From Gemmatimonadaceae bacterium (GTDB taxonomy: Bacteria; Gemmatimonadota; Gemmatimonadetes; Gemmatimonadales; Gemmatimonadaceae): 64,000 bases of DNA. The stretch's first letter is position 1, and each line of letters begins with the position of its first letter. A program made the position numbers and the translations under genes. Positions 55,402-64,000 of the stretch are shown here, piece by piece. The stretch is from positions 186,001 through 250,000 of the forward strand of contig JABAQJ010000007.1 of assembly GCA_019186945.1 (NCBI GenBank). Reading direction: 5' to 3'. The notes below the pieces were generated by a model. That model saw only the letters and a program-made list of their open reading frames with translations. It was not told the DNA's origin and did no database searches.

Positions 55402-57423
55402 TCAGCCGCGCCGGACGCGGCGGCCAAGAATGGAGTGTGACACGATCGCTTCCGGTCGACCGCCGCCATGCGGCACGGCCAGCACGATTCTGCGCGTCCA
55501 GCGGAGGCCGAGTTCGACGATTGCGTGCCTGGCATCGCGTGCAGCACGCCATCGCTTCACCTTGCTTGCCCTATCGCCGATCGTGTGGCTGATGGCTGCA
55601 AGAATTGCGTTAGGGAGATCGTCGACTTCGACCAGGCGGCTGCACGTCGCGCATACTGGCGCACCCGGACGGTAGTCCGCGATGCAGATGCCGCGGCCGC
55701 AATTCGCGCATTCGCGTCGGTGATCCTTGCAGTGCAGCCTGCCGCACGAGGGGCAGGCTTCGGTTCCCTGAAGCGTGAAGACACCTCCGTCGACGTGGCA
55801 CACGCTCCGGTGTGGCTCGCACGCAAGCGCGCCTCTTACGTCGCGCACCGGCGCCAGGTGATGATGACAATGGACTGCGTTGTCCACTATGCAGCTGGCG
55901 GAATGAGCGACGCAGACGTTGTTCGCGCAGGTGACGCAGCCGGAAACTTCATCCGAGGCCAGGACTGCGTTTGGTTCGTGGACGCACGCCCCCCGGTGTT
56001 TCTCGCAAGTCAACCGACGTGACCTGTCGGTACGCCTCAGGTGCCTGGAGCAGTGCACCATATTGTCCACGTCGCAGTGCGACTGATGCCGCTCGCAGAC
56101 GTCGCGCCGGCAACTCGCGCAGCCCGTTACCTCGTCAGGGCCAACGACCTCGTTCCTGCCGCCCTCGCATGTGCGAACGCAGTCGCCGCAAAGCCGTCGT
56201 GAGCCCCGAGGGGCGTCCGGATGGGAAAGCGTTGCGTGCTGGTCGCAGATGACCCGTGCGCAATGCGCACAGGGACTCAAACAGGCCGAACAGGCGGCGT
56301 GACCGCTCTCGTCACACACGCCCTCGTGGCGCGAACAATGCCGCTGTCCACAGCACAAACAACTGCGGGCGTGAGCGGAGCATGCCGGCGCATTGTCGAC
56401 ATGGCAGCTCGAAATCCCGTGCTCTCGACAACACGCGTCGGCGCACACGCTGCATGTCCTGGAGCAGTTGGGACAGGCCACATGATCGTGGAGACACACG
56501 AGCAAGGCTGATGGTGCCGCTCCACACGTCGGGCAGCTGACAGTCCATGCTTCGCTTCCCGCCAGCATCCGCTGTGCAGTGAAGGAACCGCGATGTCCGG
56601 TTGTGCTTTCTATTGCCCAATCGGCTCGTTGGACCGCCACCTCCCACTCTGCCAACTGCACAGGATGTACCGTGGCACGCACCTGGTGGCGTTCCGTCTC
56701 CTCTCGGGCGCGACGTTGATGCTCGGCCTCAATCGCCCGCCGTGTTGCGTTATCCGGAACCTGCGTCCCTCGGCTACCGGCGTCGTCCAGCAACGTTGTG
56801 TAGTAGCGCTCGATGCGGCCGAGTTCGTGCCTGAGCGCGTTCTGTGACCTCATCCCAAGGTCGTCGATAGCCGGCCGAAGTTGCTGCTCCAGGCTGGAAA
56901 GCATCAACTGGACCAGTTCTGCAGCAGGGCGCATCGGCGCAAGCACCAGTCGATGCCAGCCTGCCGAAGGATCCCCAGCCACGTCGTCCAGGGAGTCAAG
57001 AGCGCGAATCAACTCGCTTCCCAGCGCTGTACCTGTGGACAGATCGAACACCTCGCTCTCGGCCAGGTGTTCCTTCACTTCGGCACCGGCGCGAATCACT
57101 ACGCGCGCCGTCAGGCGCCCTACGCGATGACGCTTCACCACGACATGGGCTGGCAGCGCCCGGCCATTTTCAACCGGGAGCGGAACAGGAGGCGAGAGGT
57201 CGTTGAGGTTGGCGGCGCAGCCCACGCGGCCACGCATCAGCCGTGTCCCACGGCGACGGATCGCAGCGATAAGCTGGCTAACGAACGGACTCCCCACGAT
57301 GGCCAATTCCGCGTTCGCGTCTTCACGCGCGGCCTCCACGGAGAACGCAAGCCGAACAGCCGAACGCCGCGCGAACGCCGAATAGGGTGACACAGAGACA
57401 GCGGACTGCCCGCGTACCGGCAC
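55402..57423 (-). CDS. Giant cysteine/histidine zinc-finger array protein
   Basis: A 673-residue protein I cannot assign. Residues 1-270 are soluble and helical; the first part (AELAIVGSPFVSQLIAAIRRRG) and RHELGRIERYYTTLLDD recall the C-terminal region of SNF2-type helicases, but only loosely. From about 297 to 600 lie some 46 cysteines and many histidines arranged as repeats of C-x2-C-x4-C-x2-H, then C-x-VDN-x3-C-x2-H (clear at CADACCREHGISSCHVDN, CRRDVCERHQSHCDVDN and CANNVCVAHSASCIVDN). These look like cross-braced zinc knuckles. The last 60 residues contain KRWRAARDARHAIVELGL. The start GTG 57423 is the first available. Confidence 0.72.
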   Translation of the reverse strand: MPVRGQSAVSVSPYSAFARRSAVRLAFSVEAAREDANAELAIVGSPFVSQLIAAIRRRGTRLMRGRVGCAANLNDLSPPVPLPVENGRALPAHVVVKRHRVGRLTARVVIRAGAEVKEHLAESEVFDLSTGTALGSELIRALDSLDDVAGDPSAGWHRLVLAPMRPAAELVQLMLSSLEQQLRPAIDDLGMRSQNALRHELGRIERYYTTLLDDAGSRGTQVPDNATRRAIEAEHQRRAREETERHQVRATVHPVQLAEWEVAVQRADWAIESTTGHRGSFTAQRMLAGSEAWTVSCPTCGAAPSALLVCLHDHVACPNCSRTCSVCADACCREHGISSCHVDNAPACSAHARSCLCCGQRHCSRHEGVCDESGHAACSACLSPCAHCARVICDQHATLSHPDAPRGSRRLCGDCVRTCEGGRNEVVGPDEVTGCASCRRDVCERHQSHCDVDNMVHCSRHLRRTDRSRRLTCEKHRGACVHEPNAVLASDEVSGCVTCANNVCVAHSASCIVDNAVHCHHHLAPVRDVRGALACEPHRSVCHVDGGVFTLQGTEACPSCGRLHCKDHRRECANCGRGICIADYRPGAPVCATCSRLVEVDDLPNAILAAISHTIGDRASKVKRWRAARDARHAIVELGLRWTRRIVLAVPHGGGRPEAIVSHSILGRRVRRG

Positions 57424-57532
57424 CGAGAAAGCGGCTCCGATAACCCGGAGTGCCGGCGCAGCCAGCCCGGATTCGGGGCTGCGCGCGGCTCGATCTCCGT
57501 GTCCGTCCGCCGCCGGGCGCTCCCGCCGCGAA

Positions 57533-60223
57533 TCAATCGCTCCGGATCGCCACCAGGGGAGACACCCGGGATGCCCGCCGCGCCGGCAGATACGCCGACA
57601 GCGACGCCGCCACCAGCATCCCTACACTGACAGTGATGAAGCTGACGGCATCCGCCCGTGTCACTCCGTACAGAAGCGTGCCCAGGAGACGCGACAGCGC
57701 CCATGCACCCACCGCTCCGATGCCGACACCGATCGCACCCAGCGTCAGACCCGACCGAACGACGAGACCAGTCACCGTTCCGCGGCCCGCACCCAGCGCC
57801 ACCCGAATCCCGATCTCTTTCGTCCGCTGCGCCACGAGGTAGCTGACCACGCCGTGCACCCCGATCAATGCCAGCAGGACGGTCACCCCCGAGAAGACCC
57901 CCAGGACGATCATAGCGAACCGGCTGGCGCTTACCGACCTCAAGATGGTGCGAGACATCGGTTCCACTCCGTACACGGCCAGTTGAGGATCCACGCTCCA
58001 GATCGTGCGTTGCAGTTCGCCAGCCATGCTCTCCGCCGGTCGCTCGGTTCGAACCAGCAACACGCCGCTGTTTAGCGGCGCCTGCGCGAGCGGGACGTAG
58101 ATCGCTGCCGGGACCGGCTCGCGAAGCCCCTTGATCCGCTCGTCGCGAATGATCCCCACGATGGTCCTGGGCGCACACCAGAACGCAATTTGCGCCCCAA
58201 GCGCCTCGCGATTGGCGAAGTAGCGCTTTGCCGCGGTCTCGTTGATCATGGCGACTAGCGGCGCATGGCCATCGTCCGCGTCGCTCAGTTCGCGCCCGCG
58301 GGCGAGTGCGCTACCGACAGTCTCCACATACCTCGGCGAGACGATTCGAACGGAGATCTCGGGATACGTCGACGCCTCGCCTTCGCGCCCCACGATCAGC
58401 CACGAATTGGTGAACCCCGGATCGAGCGGGTGCGCCCCCGCGATCGCCGCGCTCTGTACGCCCGGAATGCTCGCGGCACGCTCCAGCAGAGTATTGTTGA
58501 AGTTGACGATCTCCGGCTGGTTGGGCCACTTGGCGAAGTCGCGCGGATAGCGCGCTAGCGGCAGCTGGTATTCCGCCTTGACCACGGTTGCGGTACTGAA
58601 GCCGGGATCGGTGCTCATCAGATTCCGGAAGCTGCGCACGAGCAGCGCCGCGCTCACCGATAGCATCACCGAGAGAGCGACGGCCGCCACGACGAACAGT
58701 TCGCGAGGGGTCCGCCTCCGTCCACCGCCGGTCGCGACTGCTTCTCCCTTGAGCGCATGTACCACGTCCACGCGGCGCGCCTGCCACATGGGCACGGAAC
58801 CGAACGCCACGCCGATCGCCAGCGACGCAGCCACAGCGGCCCACGCCAGTCGCGCGTCGATCCGCACTTCGTTCAGGCGCGGAATGTCGGCCGGGGCCAG
58901 CGACAACAGCGACTGGAGCAACAGCACGGCGCAGCCGATCCCGATCGCTCCTCCCACGATGCCCAGCGTCAGCGATTCCACGAGCAACTGCCTCCCCACA
59001 CGTCGCGTGGTCGCGCCGAGGGCGCTGCGGATCGCGATCTCGCGCATCCGTGTGGTGCCGCGCGCAAGCAGCAGGTTGGCCACATTCACCACGGCCACCA
59101 GCATCAACAATCCGACTGCGCACAGCAACAGATACAGCAACGGACGGCTGGCACCGAAAACCACGTCGCCGAGGGGCTCGACGAAGACTCCGCGATCGGC
59201 GTTGTCGTTCCGGTACGTTCGCTCGAGATCCGCGGCAATCCCCGTCAGCTCCGACTGCGCCGATGGCACGGTCGACGCCGACGCCAGCCGGCCGAGTACC
59301 AGGAACGGATGGTTGGAGCGCGGGAACTGCTCGGCAGAAGCCTGCAGCGGAATCCACACGCCCACCTCGCCCTCGCCCGAGTACGGCGCGTGGTATGCCG
59401 CGCGCTCGTTGATCTGGTCGATGCCGAAGTCTCCGTCCGAAGGGACCACTCCGATCACCTCGTAGCGCACGTCGTCCACATCGATCGTCTGGCCGATCGC
59501 ATCCGGCGATCCCGCAAACCGCGATCGCCATAGCCACTCGGCAAGCACGGCGACCCTGGGTCCGCCCGCGTTCGACTCGGCAGCCGAAAACGTCCGCCCG
59601 ATCAAGGGACGGAGGCCCGTCAGCTGAAAGTACTTGTCCGACGTCGCGACGCCGGCGAGTCTCAACGGCTGATCATCCGGAAATGCGAGAGACATGTCGG
59701 TCGCCACGAACTCGGCTATCGTGGACAGGGCGCGGGAGCGTTCGCGGAAATCGACCACGTCCGGATAGGACGACGGCTCTCGTGCGGTCTGACTCTTTCG
59801 ATCCGTCTCCCAGACCACAACGAGCCGGTCGGCGTCCCTGAAGGGCAGCGGCCGCAACAACACGCGGTCGACGACACTGTAGATCGCCGTGCTGGCGCCG
59901 ATCCCGAGCGCCAGCGTGGCCACTACCGTCAGGGCAAACCCGGGTGCACGCCGCATCTGGCGGAATGCGTACGCCACGTCTCCACGCAACTCGTCGAACG
60001 TGGCCGCGCCACGCGCCTCGCGCACGCCCTCGCGTACGTCGTCGTCGTTACCGAACGCCAGGCGCGCGCGCCTGAGTGCCTCCGGATGCGGCACGCCCGC
60101 GCGCTCGAGCTGCGCCGCTTCCATTTCCAGGTGAAACCGCATCTCCTCGGCCGTCTCGCGATCCCGGCGGGCGCGGTTCAGGATCCCGTCCAGACGACCG
60201 CGAATGTCAGTCCACAGGCTCAT
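57533..60223 (-). CDS. ADOP-type FtsX/MacB-like ABC permease
   Basis: An 896-residue permease of the duplicated orphan-permease group. The N-terminal 80 residues carry the helical segment with EEMRFHLEMEAAQLERAGVP that marks this group. Then come two MacB/FtsX-like units, each with a periplasmic domain and spans: LTVVATLALGIGASTAIYSVVDRV starts the first. The C-terminal end has RTKEIGIRVALGAGRGTV and GLTLGAIGVGIGA. There is no ATPase gene adjacent. It follows padR by one base, the usual pairing; PadR probably controls it. Confidence 0.9.
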   Translation of the reverse strand: MSLWTDIRGRLDGILNRARRDRETAEEMRFHLEMEAAQLERAGVPHPEALRRARLAFGNDDDVREGVREARGAATFDELRGDVAYAFRQMRRAPGFALTVVATLALGIGASTAIYSVVDRVLLRPLPFRDADRLVVVWETDRKSQTAREPSSYPDVVDFRERSRALSTIAEFVATDMSLAFPDDQPLRLAGVATSDKYFQLTGLRPLIGRTFSAAESNAGGPRVAVLAEWLWRSRFAGSPDAIGQTIDVDDVRYEVIGVVPSDGDFGIDQINERAAYHAPYSGEGEVGVWIPLQASAEQFPRSNHPFLVLGRLASASTVPSAQSELTGIAADLERTYRNDNADRGVFVEPLGDVVFGASRPLLYLLLCAVGLLMLVAVVNVANLLLARGTTRMREIAIRSALGATTRRVGRQLLVESLTLGIVGGAIGIGCAVLLLQSLLSLAPADIPRLNEVRIDARLAWAAVAASLAIGVAFGSVPMWQARRVDVVHALKGEAVATGGGRRRTPRELFVVAAVALSVMLSVSAALLVRSFRNLMSTDPGFSTATVVKAEYQLPLARYPRDFAKWPNQPEIVNFNNTLLERAASIPGVQSAAIAGAHPLDPGFTNSWLIVGREGEASTYPEISVRIVSPRYVETVGSALARGRELSDADDGHAPLVAMINETAAKRYFANREALGAQIAFWCAPRTIVGIIRDERIKGLREPVPAAIYVPLAQAPLNSGVLLVRTERPAESMAGELQRTIWSVDPQLAVYGVEPMSRTILRSVSASRFAMIVLGVFSGVTVLLALIGVHGVVSYLVAQRTKEIGIRVALGAGRGTVTGLVVRSGLTLGAIGVGIGAVGAWALSRLLGTLLYGVTRADAVSFITVSVGMLVAASLSAYLPARRASRVSPLVAIRSD

Positions 60224-60224
60224 G

Positions 60225-60560
60225 TCACGCCCCCGAGGACTCGAGAATCCAGTTCACTGCTCTGGAACTCCGCTCCCACGCGGCACGCTCCGCGTCCAGT
60301 TCACGGCGACCGGCAGCGGTCAACTCGTAGTAGCGGGCACGCCGAGCGTTCTCCGTCATTCGCCACTCCGACCGAATCCAGCCTTTCCGCTTGAGACGTT
60401 CGAGCGCCGGATAGAGCGATCCCTGATTGACCCGGAGAACGTCACGCGAGAGCTGCTGAATGCGCTGCGTTATCCCCCATCCGTGCATGGGAGCCAGGGA
60501 AAGGGTCTTGAGCACCAGCAGTTCGAGCGTCCCCTGCAGCAAGTCTCCTCGTTCGGACAC
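60225..60560 (-). CDS. PadR-family transcriptional regulator
   Basis: A 111-residue winged-helix protein: LLQGTLELLVLKTLSLAPMHGWGITQRIQQLSRDVLRVNQGSLYPALERLKRKGWI followed by RRARYYELTAAGRRELDAE. Short PadR proteins of this kind regulate the adjacent permease gene. GTG 60560 is chosen because GAGGAG lies about 10 bases upstream and the family domain starts directly; the frame is open upstream to 60872. A perfect palindrome overlaps the leader. Confidence 0.9.
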   Translation of the reverse strand: MSERGDLLQGTLELLVLKTLSLAPMHGWGITQRIQQLSRDVLRVNQGSLYPALERLKRKGWIRSEWRMTENARRARYYELTAAGRRELDAERAAWERSSRAVNWILESSGA

Positions 60561-60870
60561 GAACGCATCTCCTCTCGACGGTCGAGAGCAAGCTGTCACC
60601 CTTCCACTAGATTGGCAAGAGGAATCGAAGACGGAACTGCCGGACGGCGTGCGAATCGTGTGGAACCACTCGGCAGCGCAGGGCGAGCGCGACCTTGAAA
60701 AAAGGCACGGCCCGCGCAGATTGGCGCCGACGAAACCGATGTTACGGCCAAACGGCGCCATCCACCTCGTGTCTTGCATCGCACGTGGCCGGCGTCCGGC
60801 TCTATCCGCGGAACCCGCGGCCATCGCGTCGCTTGAAGGGAACAACCCCCTGGCAGGAGCTGCAACAGTC
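60561..60870. other. 310-base divergent region between padR and the LVIVD gene
   Basis: Besides the palindrome, I see no convincing promoter pair: TTGAAA near 60695 has only a weak partner downstream. The plus-strand frame is open through this region but has poor coding character. No RNA gene is apparent. Confidence 0.4.
60572..60588. promoter_or_regulatory. Perfect 17-bp palindrome upstream of padR
   Basis: CTCTCGAC and GTCGAGAG are perfect 8-base arms around one base, 12 bases ahead of the padR start. On the padR strand the second arm runs into the ribosome-binding site (GAGAGGAG). A repressor bound here, or the RNA hairpin itself, could limit padR expression. Confidence 0.45.
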
Positions 60871-62877
60871 ATGTCGAGACTCTATCTGGTGCTTTCCCTG
60901 GTGTTGCAGCAGGCGACAGCGGGTGCGCAGTCGCCGGTAGCGCGGATCGTCGTCACGCCCTCGAAGCCGGTAGTGAGCACGGGAGACACGCTGCGCCTCA
61001 CGGCACAGGCTGTGGACGCCAGCGGTCAGCCGGTTCCGAACGCACGTGTGCGGTTCAATGCTCAAGGGGCGCGATTCGAGGGAACCGTCGACTCGCTGGG
61101 ACTCGTCACCGCGGGCGCAACCGGGACGATTCCGGTTGCCGTCGTTGCGCTGGTTCCCGGTTCGCGTCCCGTCGTGCAGCGCATAGACGTACAGATGGTT
61201 CCGGGGCCGGCCGCCCGCATCGAACTCTCCCATGCCACCGTGCGTCTCGCGCTCGGTCAGCGCTTCCGACTTGGATCGCGTGTTCTTTCGTCAGGGAATG
61301 ACGAACGCCCGGAGGACCGCGTCTCGTGGCGCTCCTCGTCGCCGCGCGTGGCACGCATAGACAGCGATGGCATGGTGACGGCAGCCAGCGCCGGCCGTAC
61401 CACGCTTGCGGCGAGCGTGGGAGCGGTGGTCGCCACAGCCACGGTCGAGGTTGCACCGACTGCCGTCACGGCGTTGGAGCTTTCTCCGTCGCGGCAGGAA
61501 GCGCGTCAGGGCGATCTTGTCCGATTCAAGGCGGTAGCGCGCGATGCCCGTGGGCGCTCGATCGAGGGACTCACCACCGCGTGGTCGTTCGCGCCCGGAG
61601 AGGGGATGATCGAGCAGGATGGATCGTTCGTCGGCTACGCGCCCGGCGAATACGTGGTAACCGCTACGCAGGGGACACGTGTTGCCCAAGCCGTGGTGCG
61701 CCTCGTGGACCGCGACGTGCGCCGTCCCATGCAGGTCGTCGGGCGACTGCCTCGATCGCGATTCACCACAGAGGAAGTCTGGGTCCACCCTGACGGCAAG
61801 CACGCGTACCTGGGCTCGGGCGGTGGCGGAGACGTGATGTACGCACTCAACATCGCCGACCCGGCGAAGCCCGTGGTGACCGATTCGATCGTCGCCAACA
61901 CTCGTCGCGTGAACGACGTCATGACGACGCCGGATGGCAAGTACCTGGTCTTCACGCGCGAGGGTGCATCGGACCGCAAGAACGGGATTGTCATCGCCTC
62001 GCTCGAGGATCCTGCGCACCCGAAGGTCATCTCCGAGTTCACCGAGGGCGTCACGTCCGGCGTTCACTCGGCCTTCATTTTCAGGCAGGAGAAGTACGGA
62101 ACGCACATCTATTTGACGAACGACGGAACGGGCGCACTTCACGTCATCGATATCAATGACCCGTACCATCCGAAGGAAGTCGCCCAGTGGAAGACGCCCA
62201 AGTCCTTCGGGGACGTCGGTCGCACGCTGCATGACATCGACGTGCAGGACGGGCTGCTCTACGGGTCGTGGTGGAACGATGGACTCGTTGTCCTCGATAT
62301 CGGAAACGGCGTGAAAGGTGGCTCGCCTTCCGATCCGAAGTTCGTGTCGCAGTACAAGTACGACTTGAACGCGCTCTACAAGGACGTCGAGCAGACCGGT
62401 GGTGCGGGTTTCATTCGTGGCACGCACACCGCCTGGCGCCACAAGAACTACGTGTTCATCGCCGACGAGGTCTTCCCGGCCGGCGGCGTGAAGGGCGCGA
62501 AGGACGCGGCTGCGGGACGTGCGTATGGCCGGCTCCAGGTGCTCGACGTCACCGACATCGAGAAGCCGCGTTCGATTGCCTACTACGAGCCGGAATACGG
62601 AGGCGTGCACAACGTATGGGTTGCCGGCGACACCCTCTACATGGGCGCTTACAACGCCGGCTTCCGTGCCTTCGACATCAGCGGCGAGTTGCTGGGGGAT
62701 CTGCGTGCCCAGGGCCGGGAGATCGGCCACGTGAACACCGCGGACATGGATGGTCGCGTGCAGAACACCGCCATGACGTGGGGGGTTGTGGTCAAGAACG
62801 GCCTCGCCTACGTCAACGACATGTACAACGGCCTCTGGATCGTAAGGATCGAACCGAAGCCCGCTGTCGTCCCCTGA
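60871..62877 (+). CDS. Exported protein with Ig-like (BIG2) and LVIVD/beta-propeller repeats
   Basis: A 668-residue secreted protein. After a signal peptide (ATAGAQ) come three or so Ig-like modules, of which VSWRSSSPRVARIDSDGMVTAASAGRTTLAASVG is a textbook BIG2 unit. From about residue 285 a propeller-like region follows with LVIVD-type repeats (MYALNIADPAKPVVTDSIV, LHVIDINDPYHPKEVAQW, LQVLDVTDIEKPRSIAYYE, FRAFDISGELLGDL). The function of such proteins is not known; adhesion or substrate display is a guess. AGGAG precedes the ATG by about 12 bases. Confidence 0.85.
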   Translation: MSRLYLVLSLVLQQATAGAQSPVARIVVTPSKPVVSTGDTLRLTAQAVDASGQPVPNARVRFNAQGARFEGTVDSLGLVTAGATGTIPVAVVALVPGSRPVVQRIDVQMVPGPAARIELSHATVRLALGQRFRLGSRVLSSGNDERPEDRVSWRSSSPRVARIDSDGMVTAASAGRTTLAASVGAVVATATVEVAPTAVTALELSPSRQEARQGDLVRFKAVARDARGRSIEGLTTAWSFAPGEGMIEQDGSFVGYAPGEYVVTATQGTRVAQAVVRLVDRDVRRPMQVVGRLPRSRFTTEEVWVHPDGKHAYLGSGGGGDVMYALNIADPAKPVVTDSIVANTRRVNDVMTTPDGKYLVFTREGASDRKNGIVIASLEDPAHPKVISEFTEGVTSGVHSAFIFRQEKYGTHIYLTNDGTGALHVIDINDPYHPKEVAQWKTPKSFGDVGRTLHDIDVQDGLLYGSWWNDGLVVLDIGNGVKGGSPSDPKFVSQYKYDLNALYKDVEQTGGAGFIRGTHTAWRHKNYVFIADEVFPAGGVKGAKDAAAGRAYGRLQVLDVTDIEKPRSIAYYEPEYGGVHNVWVAGDTLYMGAYNAGFRAFDISGELLGDLRAQGREIGHVNTADMDGRVQNTAMTWGVVVKNGLAYVNDMYNGLWIVRIEPKPAVVP

Positions 62878-62901
62878 CTTCTGGACGTCCAGGATCCGCT
62901 G

Positions 62902-62946
62902 AACGACGCCGGCCGCGTGCGTATCGCGCACGCGGCCGGCGTCGTT
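62902..62946. terminator. Perfect 20-bp stem between convergent genes
   Basis: Two perfect 20-base arms (62902-62921 and 62927-62946) flank a five-base TATCG loop. The outer ends are AA and TT, so a short T-run follows on one strand. It lies 24 bases after the LVIVD stop and 12 bases before the end of the convergent gene, where a bidirectional terminator is expected. Confidence 0.82.
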
Positions 62947-62958
62947 TCACGTTTGCAC

Positions 62959-63354
62959 CTACTTCTTGGTGATGACCTGGATAACGCCTTCGGTATGACC
63001 GGTCCCCCATTTCGTCGTTGCGTCTGACGGACTGTAATACCGGATCTCCTTGATGCTCGTGGCCACGATCGAGTTGAGCTGGTCGGGATATCCGTACTTC
63101 GCCTCGTCGAGGTACACGACGATCTCTCCGGCGCTGCCTTCGTCCGTCGACGACCCCACGCGCCGCTGCAGCATGCGCGGACGCAAACGCTTGATCGCAT
63201 CGTAGGCCGTGCCCACGTTGGCGTATTCGATCTCCGCCTGCGTGATCAGGTTCGCTCCGCCGGACTTGGGCTTCTCCTTCTTGACCGGATCCTGTGCCTG
63301 TGCCGATCCCGCAAGCAGCAACATGCTGCCGAGGACAAAGAACCATCGCCTCAT
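62959..63354 (-). CDS. Small exported TonB-plug-like protein, paralogue 1
   Basis: A 131-residue protein with a signal peptide (LLLAGSAQAQ). The body reads GTAYDAIKRLRPRMLQRR ... IVVYLDEAKYGYPDQLNSIVATSIKEIRYYSPSDATTKWGTGHTEGVIQVITKK. The last part matches the end of a TonB-dependent receptor plug (..I..I.....A...WG....GVI.I.TK), but no barrel follows. It may interact with an outer-membrane receptor, or be a free-standing regulatory domain. It is related to the next gene. Confidence 0.66.
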   Translation of the reverse strand: MRRWFFVLGSMLLLAGSAQAQDPVKKEKPKSGGANLITQAEIEYANVGTAYDAIKRLRPRMLQRRVGSSTDEGSAGEIVVYLDEAKYGYPDQLNSIVATSIKEIRYYSPSDATTKWGTGHTEGVIQVITKK

Positions 63355-63471
63355 GCGTTCCTCCTTGGTTGATCGCCCCGCTCGCCATCGCCGTCGATTC
63401 CGCGATGGATCCCCCGCTCAATGATAGCATCGGGCCGTCAGCCGCATGTGGCGTCGGCTGGCCCGCGTCGG

Positions 63472-63909
63472 TTACCGTTTCGTGTAGACGAGTATGGCGC
63501 CGCTGGCATGGTTCGTCCCCCATCGCGTCGTTGCTTCGCGCGCGTTCACATAACGGATCTCGCGCACGGTAACGGCCGGTATTTCGGCCAACCGGCTGGC
63601 GTCGCCAACGCGCACATCGTCCACGTACGCGACAACCGGGACCCGTGCGTCCGAAGCGCTCGTCGCCATCCGGTTACCGGTGCCACCCTGACGCAACGTC
63701 AACGCCCGCTGCCGCAGCATGTTCGGACGCAACGATTCCACGGCCTGGAGCGCAGTCCGGAAGTTGCCGCGCTCGATCTCGGCCAAAGTGATAAGGTCGC
63801 TCGACACTCCACTCGACGGACTCGCTGGCGGAGCGTTCGCGGACGCGCAAGCCAGCGATGCCACCAGCAGTAACCCGGTCGCGAGTCCTCGCCACGTTTC
63901 GTTTACCAT
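63472..63909 (-). CDS. Small exported TonB-plug-like lipoprotein, paralogue 2
   Basis: A 145-residue protein with a lipobox-like SLAC. The core ALQAVESLRPNMLRQRAL ... PVVAYVDDVRVGDASRLAEIPAVTVREIRYVNAREATTRWGTNHASGAILVYTKR is clearly paralogous to the gene 117 bases downstream (shared LRPxML, VxEIRY and TxWGTxHxxGxI). GGAGAAT precedes the ATG. The two probably form one transcript. Confidence 0.66.
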   Translation of the reverse strand: MVNETWRGLATGLLLVASLACASANAPPASPSSGVSSDLITLAEIERGNFRTALQAVESLRPNMLRQRALTLRQGGTGNRMATSASDARVPVVAYVDDVRVGDASRLAEIPAVTVREIRYVNAREATTRWGTNHASGAILVYTKR

Positions 63910-64000
63910 CTGTATTCTCCTGCGCTTCCCGATTTCAACGCATTGAGGGTCTACACGAACGAGTAGCCGTCCAACATTGGCGGAAGAGCGACGTCCAGCG

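Noticed and set aside
58300-59540. Long antisense frames over the permease gene
   Set aside because: They are shadows of the strongly supported permease; the biased third positions of the real frame create them.

Overview
The window is a high-GC (about 65% by eye), gene-dense bacterial chromosome segment, with genes on both strands, frequent 4-bp stop/start overlaps and many exported proteins. A PadR regulator next to a duplicated-type FtsX/MacB permease, an ECF sigma/anti-sigma/PDZ operon, a secreted LVIVD-repeat protein and small TonB-plug-like proteins fit Gemmatimonadota or a related phylum. That placement is inference from gene content; no rRNA or tRNA gene was found, and I see no insertion sequence, phage or CRISPR array.

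Layout. 1-6.7 kb: the end of a signal peptidase I gene, then exported hydrolases (penicillin-acylase type, esterase, M24 peptidase), a lipoprotein RidA and a membrane protein. 6.8-8.3 kb: a coupled GroES-like/bacilliredoxin/P-loop-less CpaE-like cluster. 8.2-12.6 kb: a NatAB-type ABC exporter and, divergently, a molybdate/tungstate-type ABC pair without a binding protein. 12.7-15.6 kb: a five-gene operon of two small paralogues with the same PCPPWCPP tail, a multi-span membrane protein, a histidine kinase and a LuxR-type regulator; this is my best candidate for an undescribed system. 16.8-23.1 kb: an iron-sulfur assembly operon in the order sufR-sufB-sufC-sufD-sufS-sufU-Rieske, mostly joined by 4-bp overlaps.

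23.3-33.7 kb: a hypothetical protein, an esterase lipoprotein, a zinc alcohol dehydrogenase and a three-subunit molybdenum hydroxylase whose FAD subunit is separated from the other two by four unrelated genes, then a 7Fe-type ferredoxin. 33.7-46.1 kb: hydrolases, RNase D, a GHL10-type glycosidase, a SufT-like protein, a serine hydrolase with a histone-H1-like tail, the ECF sigma operon, a matrixin protease, and an oxidoreductase gene broken by a one-base deletion in a short homopolymer. 46.3-52.8 kb: cell-envelope genes (membrane glycosyltransferase, polysaccharide deacetylase, LtaS-like transferase) and queG. 52.8-63.9 kb: DinB, an OPT transporter, a remarkable protein with about 46 cysteines in some 300 residues, the PadR/permease pair, the LVIVD protein and two plug-like paralogues.

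Functionally the suf operon, the SufT-like protein, ferredoxin, molybdenum hydroxylase and ABC oxyanion importer form a coherent metal-cofactor theme. Across the window the octamer CGTTAGGC is strongly over-represented, and the rare leucine codon TTA is found almost only as TTA-GGC/GGT (Leu-Gly).
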